Origin: Thioflexithrix psekupsensis
GTDB lineage: Bacteria; Pseudomonadota; Gammaproteobacteria; Beggiatoales; Beggiatoaceae
Length of the DNA: 64,000 nt
Direction of reading: 5' to 3'
NCBI RefSeq assembly: GCF_002149925.1
Contig: NZ_MSLT01000001.1
Span: 62,001-126,000, forward strand
Both the position numbers and the translations under genes were made by a program. The notes under the pieces were generated by a model. That model ran no database searches. It saw only the letters and a list, made by a program, of their open reading frames with translations, and was not told the origin of the DNA. This document shows, in pieces, positions 56,828 through 64,000 of this stretch (the stretch's first letter is position 1; every line of letters begins with the position of its first letter).

Positions 56828-57622
56828 TTATTCAGCCATTGGAGAATGAGAATGGATGGCTTGTAATTCTTCTAAAGAATTATCACGCACACTCAACGCT
56901 TGGCCATGAATGCCACGGCTTTCTGAACCCATTAAATACAGATATAATCCAGTAATATCTTCGGGAAGGGGCAAGGTTTCTGGATTTTCCGCAGGATATG
57001 CGGCGCGACGCATACTGGTGCGGGTGGCACCGGGGCTAATGCTATTCACACGAATAGCCGTATTTGTTTCTAATTCTTCGGCGAATGTTTGCATAAATCC
57101 TTCGGTAGCAAACTTAGAAACAGCATAAGCTCCCCAATACGCTCGCCCTTTACGCCCCACTCCAGAAGACGTGAAAAGAACAGAAGCCTCTGGAGCCGCT
57201 TTTAACAAATCAAAACAGGCTTTAGTCAGCATAAATGGCGCATTTAAATTCACCTGTAAAACTTGATACCACATAGTAATGTCATAATTCACTAATGGCG
57301 TTAATGTTCCCAATAAACTGGCATTATGCAACAGACCATCTAAACGCCCAAATTCACTCTTTAAAGTCGCCGCTAAATCTTCATAATCTTTTGGGCTTGC
57401 TCCTTCTAAATTCATGGGATAAATAGCCGCTTGCGGATAGCCTGCGGATTCGATTTCATCATAGACGGCTTCTAATTTTTTAAGCGTGCGTCCCAATAAA
57501 ATCACAGTTGCACCGTGGGCCGCAAAACTTTTACTGACCGCACGGCCAATGCCACTGCCTGCGCCTGTGACCAAAATCACGCGCCCTTTTAATAAATCAG
57601 CGGGAGGAGTATAAACAAACAT
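56828..57622 (-). CDS. SDR-family oxidoreductase, YciK-like
   Basis: A 264-residue short-chain dehydrogenase. NAD(P)-binding VTGAGSGIGRAVSKSFAAHG near residue 19, NASLLG, catalytic Ser in LFTSSGVGRKG and the Tyr-Lys pair in WGAYAVSKFATEG. N-terminal FVYTPPADLLKGRVILVTG is the YciK pattern. The substrate is unknown. It is divergent from pyrD. Confidence 0.88.
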   Translation of the reverse strand: MFVYTPPADLLKGRVILVTGAGSGIGRAVSKSFAAHGATVILLGRTLKKLEAVYDEIESAGYPQAAIYPMNLEGASPKDYEDLAATLKSEFGRLDGLLHNASLLGTLTPLVNYDITMWYQVLQVNLNAPFMLTKACFDLLKAAPEASVLFTSSGVGRKGRAYWGAYAVSKFATEGFMQTFAEELETNTAIRVNSISPGATRTSMRRAAYPAENPETLPLPEDITGLYLYLMGSESRGIHGQALSVRDNSLEELQAIHSHSPMAE

Positions 57623-57726
57623 GTTATTATTTCCTTAAAAACAATGAGTTCACGCTTTGATTGCGTTTTAAGTTGCCCTCTGGGCGTAACTTGTGCATTA
57701 TAACCAATTTAGTTGCCCTAAGTGTG

Positions 57727-57754
57727 TTGCTTTTTCATTGCGCAATACTATTAT
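57727..57754 (+). promoter_or_regulatory. Possible pyrD promoter
   Basis: TTGCTT (57727-57732) and TATTAT (57749-57754) are 16 bases apart, about 60 bases before the pyrD ATG, in the divergent gap with the SDR gene. The -10 box is good (5 of 6), the -35 box weak. Confidence 0.3.
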
Positions 57755-57815
57755 AGAATCAATACGGCAATAAAATTTTTTATTTTACCCATTCAATACT
57801 GTTTTTATTTTTGCT

Positions 57816-58871
57816 ATGCTTTACTCATTATTACGTCCTTTATTATTTAGTTTAGAACCAGAAAAAGCCCATACTAAAACGCTGGCAACTTTGGCGTTAT
57901 TAGAACGTTTTGGATTGGCGCATTTTTTATTCACTGCACCCGAAAATAAGCCTGTGCAAATCATGGGACTAACTTTTCCTAATCCCGTGGGATTGGCTGC
58001 GGGTTTGGATAAAAACGGCGAATATATTGATGCGTTAGCGTGTTTGGGATTTGGTTTTTTAGAATTGGGGACGGTGACTCCTTTGGCGCAATCGGGTAAT
58101 CCTTTACCGCGTTTATTTCGCATTCTCCAAGCACAAGCATTAATTAATCGTATGGGATTTAATAACCATGGTATTGATTATTTATTAGATAATGTGAAAA
58201 AAAGAAAATATCAGGGAATTTTAGGGATTAATTTAGGTAAAAATGCCATTACGCCTTTAGAAAAAGCCACTGATGATTATTTAATTGGTTTGCATAAAGT
58301 TTATGCTTATGCTGATTATATTACCATTAATATTTCCTCTCCCAATACCCCCGGTTTGCGTCAATTACAGCAAATTGAACCCTTAGCGCAAATGTTATCT
58401 GGTTTAAAACAAGCCCAACATACCCTACATCAACAACAAGGGCGTTATGTGCCTTTAGTGGTGAAAATTGCGCCTGATTTAACGCCAGAGGATTTAAAAG
58501 CCATTGCTGAACAATTATTAATTCATCGTTTGGATGGTGTGATTGCCACTAATACCACTTTAGAACGTGAAGCGGTTAAAAATTATCTTTATGGTAATGA
58601 AACGGGCGGTTTAAGTGGCGCACCTTTAACGTCTTTATCAACGGCAATTGTGGCGCAATTACACGAGCAATTAGCGGGTCAAATTCCCATTATTGCTGCT
58701 GGCGGAATTATGACTCCAGCCGATGCGCAAGCGAAATTAGATGCAGGAGCTAGTTTGGTACAAATTTATACGGGATTAATTTATCACGGGCCAGAATTAG
58801 TGAAAAAAACAGTTGCACACTTGAAGTTAAGAAACAACGACTCTATTTCTTTACCAGATTTAAAGGCATGA
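57816..58871 (+). CDS. pyrD: Dihydroorotate dehydrogenase (quinone), class 2
   Basis: Oxidises dihydroorotate to orotate in pyrimidine synthesis, passing electrons to membrane quinone. The 351-residue protein has the class 2 N-terminal helix region, FMN-binding [27 protein letters not shown], catalytic Ser in [14 protein letters not shown], and [12 protein letters not shown] with [11 protein letters not shown]. Its stop overlaps the GT2 start by 4 bases (ATGA). Confidence 0.95.
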   Translation: MLYSLLRPLLFSLEPEKAHTKTLATLALLERFGLAHFLFTAPENKPVQIMGLTFPNPVGLAAGLDKNGEYIDALACLGFGFLELGTVTPLAQSGNPLPRLFRILQAQALINRMGFNNHGIDYLLDNVKKRKYQGILGINLGKNAITPLEKATDDYLIGLHKVYAYADYITINISSPNTPGLRQLQQIEPLAQMLSGLKQAQHTLHQQQGRYVPLVVKIAPDLTPEDLKAIAEQLLIHRLDGVIATNTTLEREAVKNYLYGNETGGLSGAPLTSLSTAIVAQLHEQLAGQIPIIAAGGIMTPADAQAKLDAGASLVQIYTGLIYHGPELVKKTVAHLKLRNNDSISLPDLKA

Positions 58872-59581
58872 ATCAGCATTTAACCGAAATTCCACATCAC
58901 CACGTCATTATCGTTATTCCTGCTAAAAATGAAGCGGCCAGCATTCGCCAAGTATTAAATGATATTAAAGCCTGTTTTCATGGTACTATTTTAGTGGTAG
59001 ATGATGGCAGCACCGATAACACGGCAGAATTGGCTAAAAAAGAAGGTGCATTAGTGATTCAATTAGCCTTTTCATTAGGTGCGTGGGGCGCGATGCAAAC
59101 GGGTTTGCGTTATGCGGAAAAAAATGGCTATCAAGTTGCCATTACTATGGATGCCGATGGACAGCATGAGGCGAATTCCATTATCGTGCTATTAGAAGCC
59201 TTACAGCAGCAATCTTGTGATGTCATGATTGGAGAATGCGTGTCGCGGGGCAGTTGGGCGCGGCATGTGGCGTGGAAATTATTCCGTTTTTTATCAGGTA
59301 TTGATTTAAGAGATTTAACTTCTGGATTAAGAGCTTATAATAAAAATGCCATTAAGTTATTATCTTCAAAAATAGCCACCTTATTAGAGTATCAAGATAT
59401 TGGCGTATTAATGTTATTGCATCATGCCAATTTAACGGTTAAAGAAGTGAATATTGTGATGCAGCCGCGCTTAGATGGGCATTCCCGCATTTTTAGTTCT
59501 TGGTGGGTGGTGGGAAAATATATGTTGCATACTTTTATCTTGACTTTGGCTTTTACCAACCATATTAAATTTAAGAAATGA
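58868..59581 (+). CDS. Glycosyltransferase family 2
   Basis: A 237-residue GT-A glycosyltransferase similar to dolichyl/undecaprenyl-phosphate sugar transferases. It has [36 protein letters not shown], and the DxD-type TMDADGQHE. No membrane spans are obvious, apart from a weak hydrophobic C-terminus. It overlaps pyrD and the DUF2304 gene by four bases each. GT2-DUF2304 pairs are common and probably load a lipid carrier with a sugar; the sugar is unknown. Confidence 0.88.
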   Translation: MNQHLTEIPHHHVIIVIPAKNEAASIRQVLNDIKACFHGTILVVDDGSTDNTAELAKKEGALVIQLAFSLGAWGAMQTGLRYAEKNGYQVAITMDADGQHEANSIIVLLEALQQQSCDVMIGECVSRGSWARHVAWKLFRFLSGIDLRDLTSGLRAYNKNAIKLLSSKIATLLEYQDIGVLMLLHHANLTVKEVNIVMQPRLDGHSRIFSSWWVVGKYMLHTFILTLAFTNHIKFKK

Positions 59582-59964
59582 TCAGTTATCATTTAACTTC
59601 ATCTATACTGGGTATTTTCCTAGCCATTACTATTTTATGGTTAATTCGGCGCGACCATTTACATTCCCGTCATGCGGTATGGTGGTTAATTGTGGTAATG
59701 GCCGTCACGTTTTTGGGTTTCTTTCCCAATTTAATTAATCCTATTGCGCAGATTTTTGGGGTTAGTTATCCACCGTCTTTACTGTTTTTATTCAGTATTA
59801 GTTTAATTTTGGTCAAATTATTACTTATCGACATTCATCATTCTAATTTAGAGCGAAAATGTCGCCGCTTAACACAAAAATTAGCGATTTTAGAAACCCA
59901 ATTAGAACAACTGTCTTCCGCTTCTTCCAAATCAGATCAGCATTTCAATGAACATGAGCAATAA
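59578..59964 (+). CDS. DUF2304 membrane protein
   Basis: A 128-residue protein with three hydrophobic spans (about 7-22, 36-52, 62-84) and a C-terminal coiled coil (LERKCRRLTQKLAILETQLE), the DUF2304 layout. It is regularly paired with GT2 enzymes, as here (4-base overlap), and may help them at the membrane. It overlaps prlC by 17 bases. Confidence 0.85.
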   Translation: MISYHLTSSILGIFLAITILWLIRRDHLHSRHAVWWLIVVMAVTFLGFFPNLINPIAQIFGVSYPPSLLFLFSISLILVKLLLIDIHHSNLERKCRRLTQKLAILETQLEQLSSASSKSDQHFNEHEQ

Positions 59965-61993
59965 TCCATTATTAACTTTTCAAGGACTTCCTCCTTTCGG
60001 CGATATTTTGCCTGAACATATTGAGTCTGCAATTGATACTTTATTGCAAGAAAATCGCGCTGCAATCGCTGAAATTCAACGCCATGCGCATTCGCCTTCG
60101 TGGGATAATTTTGTGCATCCTTTAAATGAATTAAATGATCGTTTAAATCGCGTATGGTCAGTGGCTGGGCATTTGAACAGTGTCATGAATCATGATCCCA
60201 TTCGAGAAGCCTATAATGCCTGTTTGCCAAAAATTTCTGATTATGGCAGTGAAATTGGACAGAATAAAACTTTATTTCTCGGTTATCAAACTTTAGCACA
60301 AAATGAAGCCTTTAAAACGCTGTCTATTGCACAACAGAAAATTATTAATAATGAACTGCGTGATTTTCGTTTATCAGGCATTGATTTATCGCCTGAGAAA
60401 CAAGCGCGTTATCGAGAAATTCAACAGCAATTATCGGCATTAAGCACTCGTTTTTCCGAGCATCTTTTGGACGCAACGCATGGTTGGCAAGAAAACATTA
60501 CCGATGAGCGATTATTGTCTGGTGTGCCGGAATCGGTGCGCGATTTATTGCGTCACCAAGCGCAACAGGCGGGCTTAGAAAGCTATTTAATTACGCTAGA
60601 TATGCCTTGCTATTTGCCTGTGATGAATTATGCCGATAATCGGGAATTAAGAGCGCGCTTATATCAAGCCTTTGTCACTCGTGCTTCGGATCAGGGCATT
60701 CATCCTGAGAAATGGGACAATAGCGCGGTGATGCAAGATATTTTAACGTTACGCCGTGAATTAGCGCAATTATTAGGCTTTAATAATTATGCGGAATATT
60801 CGCTGGTGAGCAAAATGGCTGAAACGCCTGATCAGGTGATTGATTTCTTGCTTGAATTAGCAAAAAAAGCCCGTGCGATGGCGTTAAAAGAATGGGAAGA
60901 ATTAACCGCTTTTGCTCAAGAGCAATATGGCATGACCGAATTAAAAATGTGGGATGTGCCTTATTATTCGGAGAAATTGCGACAACACCATTATGATATT
61001 TCTCAAGAAACTCTTCGCCCTTATTTTCCATTACCGACCGTATTAGCGGGTTTATTTGCGATTATTGAGCGTTTATATGGTGTTAAAATAGAGCCATTAG
61101 AAAATATTCCCGTGTGGCATTCTGATGTGAAATTTTATCAGATAATTGACAGCAATAAGACGGTGCGGGGACAATTTTATTTAGATTTATATGCGCGGCG
61201 GGCTAAACGTGGTGGCGCATGGATGGGGAATTGTTTAAGCCGCAAAAAATTAGCCGATGATCAAGTGCAAATTCCTGTCGCTTATATGGTGTGTAATTTT
61301 ACGCCTTCTGTGGGCGACAAACCTGTTTTATTAACGCATCAAGAAGTGTCCACTTTATTTCATGAATTCGGTCATGGATTGCATCATTTATTAACGCAAG
61401 TGGATTATAGTTTGGTTTCTGGAATTAATGGTGTGGCTTGGGATGCGGTGGAATTGCCCAGTCAATTTATGGAGAATTGGTGTTGGGAACGGGAGGCATT
61501 GGATTTATTTGCACGGCATTATGAGACGGGAGAAGTATTGCCTGATGAGTTGTTTCAAAAAATGAAAGCCGCTAAGAATTTTCAAGCGGGTTTATTTTTA
61601 TTGCGACAATTAGAATTTGCGCTGTTTGATATGCGGCTACATAAAGAATATCAACCTGAATTAGATATTCAAGCCTTATTAGATGAAGTGCGGCAGCAAA
61701 TTGCGGTATTAATTCCGCCTACATTTAATCGTTTTCAACACAGTTTCGCGCATATTTTCTCAGGGGGCTATGCCGCGGGTTATTACAGCTATAAATGGGC
61801 AGAAGTGTTATCAGCAGATGCGTTTTCTTTATTTGCTGAACAAGGTATTTTTAACCGTGAATTAGGGCAGCGTTTCTTACATTGCATTTTAGAACGAGGC
61901 GGCGCGGAAGACCCCATGTCATTATTTATCGAATTTCGTGGCCGTGAACCCCGTATTGACGCATTGTTGAAACAAACAGGTATCGTTCAATAG
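59948..61993 (+). CDS. prlC: Oligopeptidase A
   Basis: A 681-residue M3-family zinc metallopeptidase that degrades short peptides, including cleaved signal peptides, in the cytoplasm. The zinc site is TLFHEFGHGLHHLLTQ, with the third ligand in DAVELPSQFMENW. N-terminal FQGLPPFGDILPEHIESAI is the family pattern. ATG 59954 is an alternative start. It overlaps the DUF2304 gene, so pyrD, GT2, DUF2304 and prlC form one overlapping gene string. Confidence 0.94.
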   Translation: MNMSNNPLLTFQGLPPFGDILPEHIESAIDTLLQENRAAIAEIQRHAHSPSWDNFVHPLNELNDRLNRVWSVAGHLNSVMNHDPIREAYNACLPKISDYGSEIGQNKTLFLGYQTLAQNEAFKTLSIAQQKIINNELRDFRLSGIDLSPEKQARYREIQQQLSALSTRFSEHLLDATHGWQENITDERLLSGVPESVRDLLRHQAQQAGLESYLITLDMPCYLPVMNYADNRELRARLYQAFVTRASDQGIHPEKWDNSAVMQDILTLRRELAQLLGFNNYAEYSLVSKMAETPDQVIDFLLELAKKARAMALKEWEELTAFAQEQYGMTELKMWDVPYYSEKLRQHHYDISQETLRPYFPLPTVLAGLFAIIERLYGVKIEPLENIPVWHSDVKFYQIIDSNKTVRGQFYLDLYARRAKRGGAWMGNCLSRKKLADDQVQIPVAYMVCNFTPSVGDKPVLLTHQEVSTLFHEFGHGLHHLLTQVDYSLVSGINGVAWDAVELPSQFMENWCWEREALDLFARHYETGEVLPDELFQKMKAAKNFQAGLFLLRQLEFALFDMRLHKEYQPELDIQALLDEVRQQIAVLIPPTFNRFQHSFAHIFSGGYAAGYYSYKWAEVLSADAFSLFAEQGIFNRELGQRFLHCILERGGAEDPMSLFIEFRGREPRIDALLKQTGIVQ

Positions 61994-62023
61994 CGAATCA
62001 TTCTTAAACAGGAGAATATCACC

Positions 62024-62725
62024 ATGTTGCAACGTCGTTTGTCCGCAGATCGAGGTTATTTTAATTACGATTGGTTGGAAACTTACCATAGTTTTTCTTT
62101 TTCCAATTATTACGATCCTAATTATGTGCAGTTTGGTACATTACGGGTTATTAATGAAGATAAAGTCAGTCCCAATAAAGGATTTAGCACGCATGGCCAT
62201 AATGACATGGAAATTGTCACTTATGTGTTGCAAGGGCAATTAGCGCATCGAGACAGCATGGGCAATGAAAAAGTGATTCACGCGGGCGAAGTGCAGCGCA
62301 TGACGGCCGGCACGGGAATTACGCACAGCGAATATAACGCTTCTGATCGAGAAACAGTGCATTTATTGCAAATTTGGATTAAACCCAATCAATTGCATTT
62401 AACGCCCAGTTATGAACAAAAAAGTTTTGCGCATTTGCGCCAAAAAACAGGACAATTACATCTGATCGCTTCAATCGATAAGCGCGAAGAATCCGTATTA
62501 ATTCATCAAGATGTTTCGATTTCTTTAGCTTATTTAAAAGCCGCACAAAAAATGACAATTCCGTTATCCAATGACAGACGTTATTATCTGCATTTAATCA
62601 CGGGAAAATTAGCAGTAAATGGATCACATTTATCCACTGGCGATGCGTTTATGATCGAAACAGAAACGCAGTTAGAATTAACTGCTTCAGCCCCTTGTGA
62701 GATCATGTTATTTGATTTGGCTTAA
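62024..62725 (+). CDS. Pirin-family (bicupin) protein
   Basis: A 233-residue pirin of the YhhW/quercetinase type. The N-terminal cupin holds the metal motif FSTHGHNDMEIVTYVL and a later GTGITHSEYN; the C-terminal cupin is more degenerate. An AGGAG site lies before ATG 62024. It is followed by a bidirectional terminator. Some members oxidise quercetin; the natural role is unclear. Confidence 0.9.
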   Translation: MLQRRLSADRGYFNYDWLETYHSFSFSNYYDPNYVQFGTLRVINEDKVSPNKGFSTHGHNDMEIVTYVLQGQLAHRDSMGNEKVIHAGEVQRMTAGTGITHSEYNASDRETVHLLQIWIKPNQLHLTPSYEQKSFAHLRQKTGQLHLIASIDKREESVLIHQDVSISLAYLKAAQKMTIPLSNDRRYYLHLITGKLAVNGSHLSTGDAFMIETETQLELTASAPCEIMLFDLA

Positions 62726-62760
62726 AAAATAACCTGCCTTATTGAGACAGGTTATTTTTC
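62725..62760. terminator. Bidirectional terminator between pirin and CAP genes
   Basis: AAAAATAACCTG pairs with CAGGTTATTTTT across a short internal CCT/AG segment. A- and T-runs on either side let it serve both converging genes. Confidence 0.8.
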
Positions 62761-63483
62761 TTACCAGCATTTGCTGTCACAATAAGTACGGTTGGCTTCT
62801 TCTAAAGAACCTAAATTTTTAAAAAACCATTGTCGCTTATATTCAGCCAAATAAAAACCGTTTTTATAAACCACCAATCCTGCTGTTCCGTTAAAATACA
62901 GACGATAATAAATTGTTTCATTATCCGTACCACTGCTTAATGTGGTGCTGTCTGGTTTAACGTTATAATCTTTTTCAATGCGATTAAACAAATTATTCGC
63001 TTTAGTTAAAGCAATTGGTGTGGTTTCGGGTATGGTTTCTTTACCTTTAGCGAATAATTGCACCCAATAATGGCGATAAGGACTATTAGGGTCTGCGAAA
63101 TAACCAAAACCAATTTCGGTATAATTTTCACCCAAAATATTGGCACGATGCCCCGTGCTGTTCATCCATTGTTCAATCGTCGCCGCTGGTGTGGCATTAC
63201 CCGCCGCAATATTTTCTCCCACATAATAAAACGCATAACCCGCCGCCGTGAGGCGACTACTGGGCGTTGAACCGTCTTTGCCGGTGTGGCTGAAATAACG
63301 GTTTTTTGCCATGTCTTCCGCGTGTTTTTGCGCCACTTCTCCTAAACGAGTGTTAAGCGTCAAGGCGGGCAATTTTTGCTTGCTGCGTTCGGCATTGGTT
63401 AAACGCAACAATTCCGCATCATATTGGCTGGCATTAGCCTGAATGCTGATAAATATCAATAAAAAAGCAATAAAATAGCGCAT
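62761..63483 (-). CDS. Secreted CAP-domain protein
   Basis: A 240-residue exported protein with a signal peptide (about 1-18, ending IQANA) and a CAP domain (about 22-155) with LLRLTNAERSKQKLPALTLN, HAEDMAKNRYFSHTGKDGST, GENIAAG, WMNSTGHRANIL and HYWVQLF. The C-terminal part (about 160-240) is a separate unknown domain with two cysteines near the end (TYCDSKCW). Role unknown. Confidence 0.88.
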   Translation of the reverse strand: MRYFIAFLLIFISIQANASQYDAELLRLTNAERSKQKLPALTLNTRLGEVAQKHAEDMAKNRYFSHTGKDGSTPSSRLTAAGYAFYYVGENIAAGNATPAATIEQWMNSTGHRANILGENYTEIGFGYFADPNSPYRHYWVQLFAKGKETIPETTPIALTKANNLFNRIEKDYNVKPDSTTLSSGTDNETIYYRLYFNGTAGLVVYKNGFYLAEYKRQWFFKNLGSLEEANRTYCDSKCW

Positions 63484-63531
63484 TTCCTTCTCCTTAAAAA
63501 TGCAAAATCAATTCACTGATTTAAGCATAGT

Positions 63532-64000
63532 TTATGATAAAAATACCGTCAATACACCCGTGTAACCGTATAAACGATGGTGCGAAATCTCTCCATTAGC
63601 AAAAAAACCCACTAAAGGAAAATGCCCTAATTGCTGTTGAATTAAACGCAATTCTACCGAATCCTTACCAAATAAATTCTCACCCCGACCTAAGCAAGAA
63701 TAATAAACGCCACCGCGTGGAATTCTGCCATTTAATTGCGCTTTTAAATGCCTTAGCATTTTCTCTAAATCTTCACGTGCCGTTTGCGCATCTCGGCGGG
63801 CAAACATCATTGACATTCCCGGCTCAACATAATCCCCAATCGCTAATAATTTATTTTCGGTATCAATACCGACTAAATTACGCACCAAATAATCACCCGT
63901 ATCAGAACCTTGAATGGGTAATGCCGCAAAAATATAACCGGCCACGCGATTTAAATCTCGTGCTAAAATATCACCAATATCTTCTTTAAAAACATCTAAG
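63532..64000 (-). CDS. FIST C-terminal domain protein (5' part off window)
   Basis: The frame is open to the window edge and ends at 63532, giving about 155 residues of a FIST_C sensory domain: VAGYIFAALPIQGSDTGDYL, VRNLVGID, and PRGGVYYSCLGRGENLFG. The N-terminal FIST domain lies beyond the window. FIST proteins are thought to bind small ligands such as amino acids for signalling. Confidence 0.8.
   Translation of the reverse strand, partial: LDVFKEDIGDILARDLNRVAGYIFAALPIQGSDTGDYLVRNLVGIDTENKLLAIGDYVEPGMSMMFARRDAQTAREDLEKMLRHLKAQLNGRIPRGGVYYSCLGRGENLFGKDSVELRLIQQQLGHFPLVGFFANGEISHHRLYGYTGVLTVFLS

Overview
The window reads as the chromosome of a gammaproteobacterium. It is AT-rich, densely coding, and favours AT-ending codons. 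The marker genes (SecD/F, RelA, PpiB, Rnf, PPK1, PrlC, quinone-type PyrD, YciK-type SDR) are of gammaproteobacterial type. The glyoxylate shunt, many multi-domain sensors, a nSTAND protein, IS630 copies and dispersed intergenic repeats suggest a large-genome sulfur oxidiser of the Beggiatoa/Thiotrichales kind. That placement is inference from gene content; no rRNA or tRNA gene was seen.

Layout. 1-3.9 kb: end of an exported protein gene, then yajC-secD-secF and a terminator. 3.9-12.4 kb: an ExeA-like ATPase with a SPOR domain, a small membrane protein, a perfect 25-bp inverted repeat, then a run of TPR protein, ABC ATPase, ABC permease fused to a CPBP protease, a frameshifted LivK-like binding protein and a hybrid histidine kinase. 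12.5-15.8 kb: rnfA-rnfB-rnfC with a DUF3305 gene where rnfD would be expected. 15.8-19.7 kb: small heat-shock gene behind two tandem sigma-32-like promoters, relA, ppiB. 19.8-25.3 kb: a DUF4062-nSTAND-membrane protein, an amidase, a CAP protein, and an intact IS630-type element beside a small membrane protein gene. 25.4-30.1 kb: diiron MBL-fold (ODP) protein, a very large phosphorylase-kinase alpha/beta-like protein and a metallophosphoesterase. 30.1-32.7 kb: a radical SAM/SPASM gene translationally coupled to a small unknown protein, and a PDC-sensor protein.

32.8-37.2 kb: a LysR regulator divergent from aceB-aceA (glyoxylate shunt), with a long hairpin-rich leader before aceB. 37.2-41.6 kb: an accessory patch with three copies of a terminator-like repeat, a DUF4160 remnant with DUF2442, an XRE regulator, and a secreted RCC1-like/PKD protein. 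41.6-46.8 kb: two membrane proteins, a Cache-HAMP-SpoIIE phosphatase, a PhnD-like binding protein and a 5'-truncated second IS630 copy. 47-57.6 kb (all minus strand): ppk1, a DUF4259-like gene, creD, a coiled-coil membrane protein and PspA, a decayed and an intact SBP-VWA lipoprotein gene, a conserved hypothetical, xthA and a YciK-like SDR. 57.8-64 kb: pyrD-GT2-DUF2304-prlC overlapping gene string, a pirin, a CAP protein and the 3' part of a FIST gene running off the end.

The most unusual items are the STAND protein, the radical SAM pair, the ABC-protease/binding-protein/kinase run, the SBP-VWA/PspA block, the hairpin-rich aceB leader and the repeated terminator elements. None of these is proved to be a new system from sequence alone.
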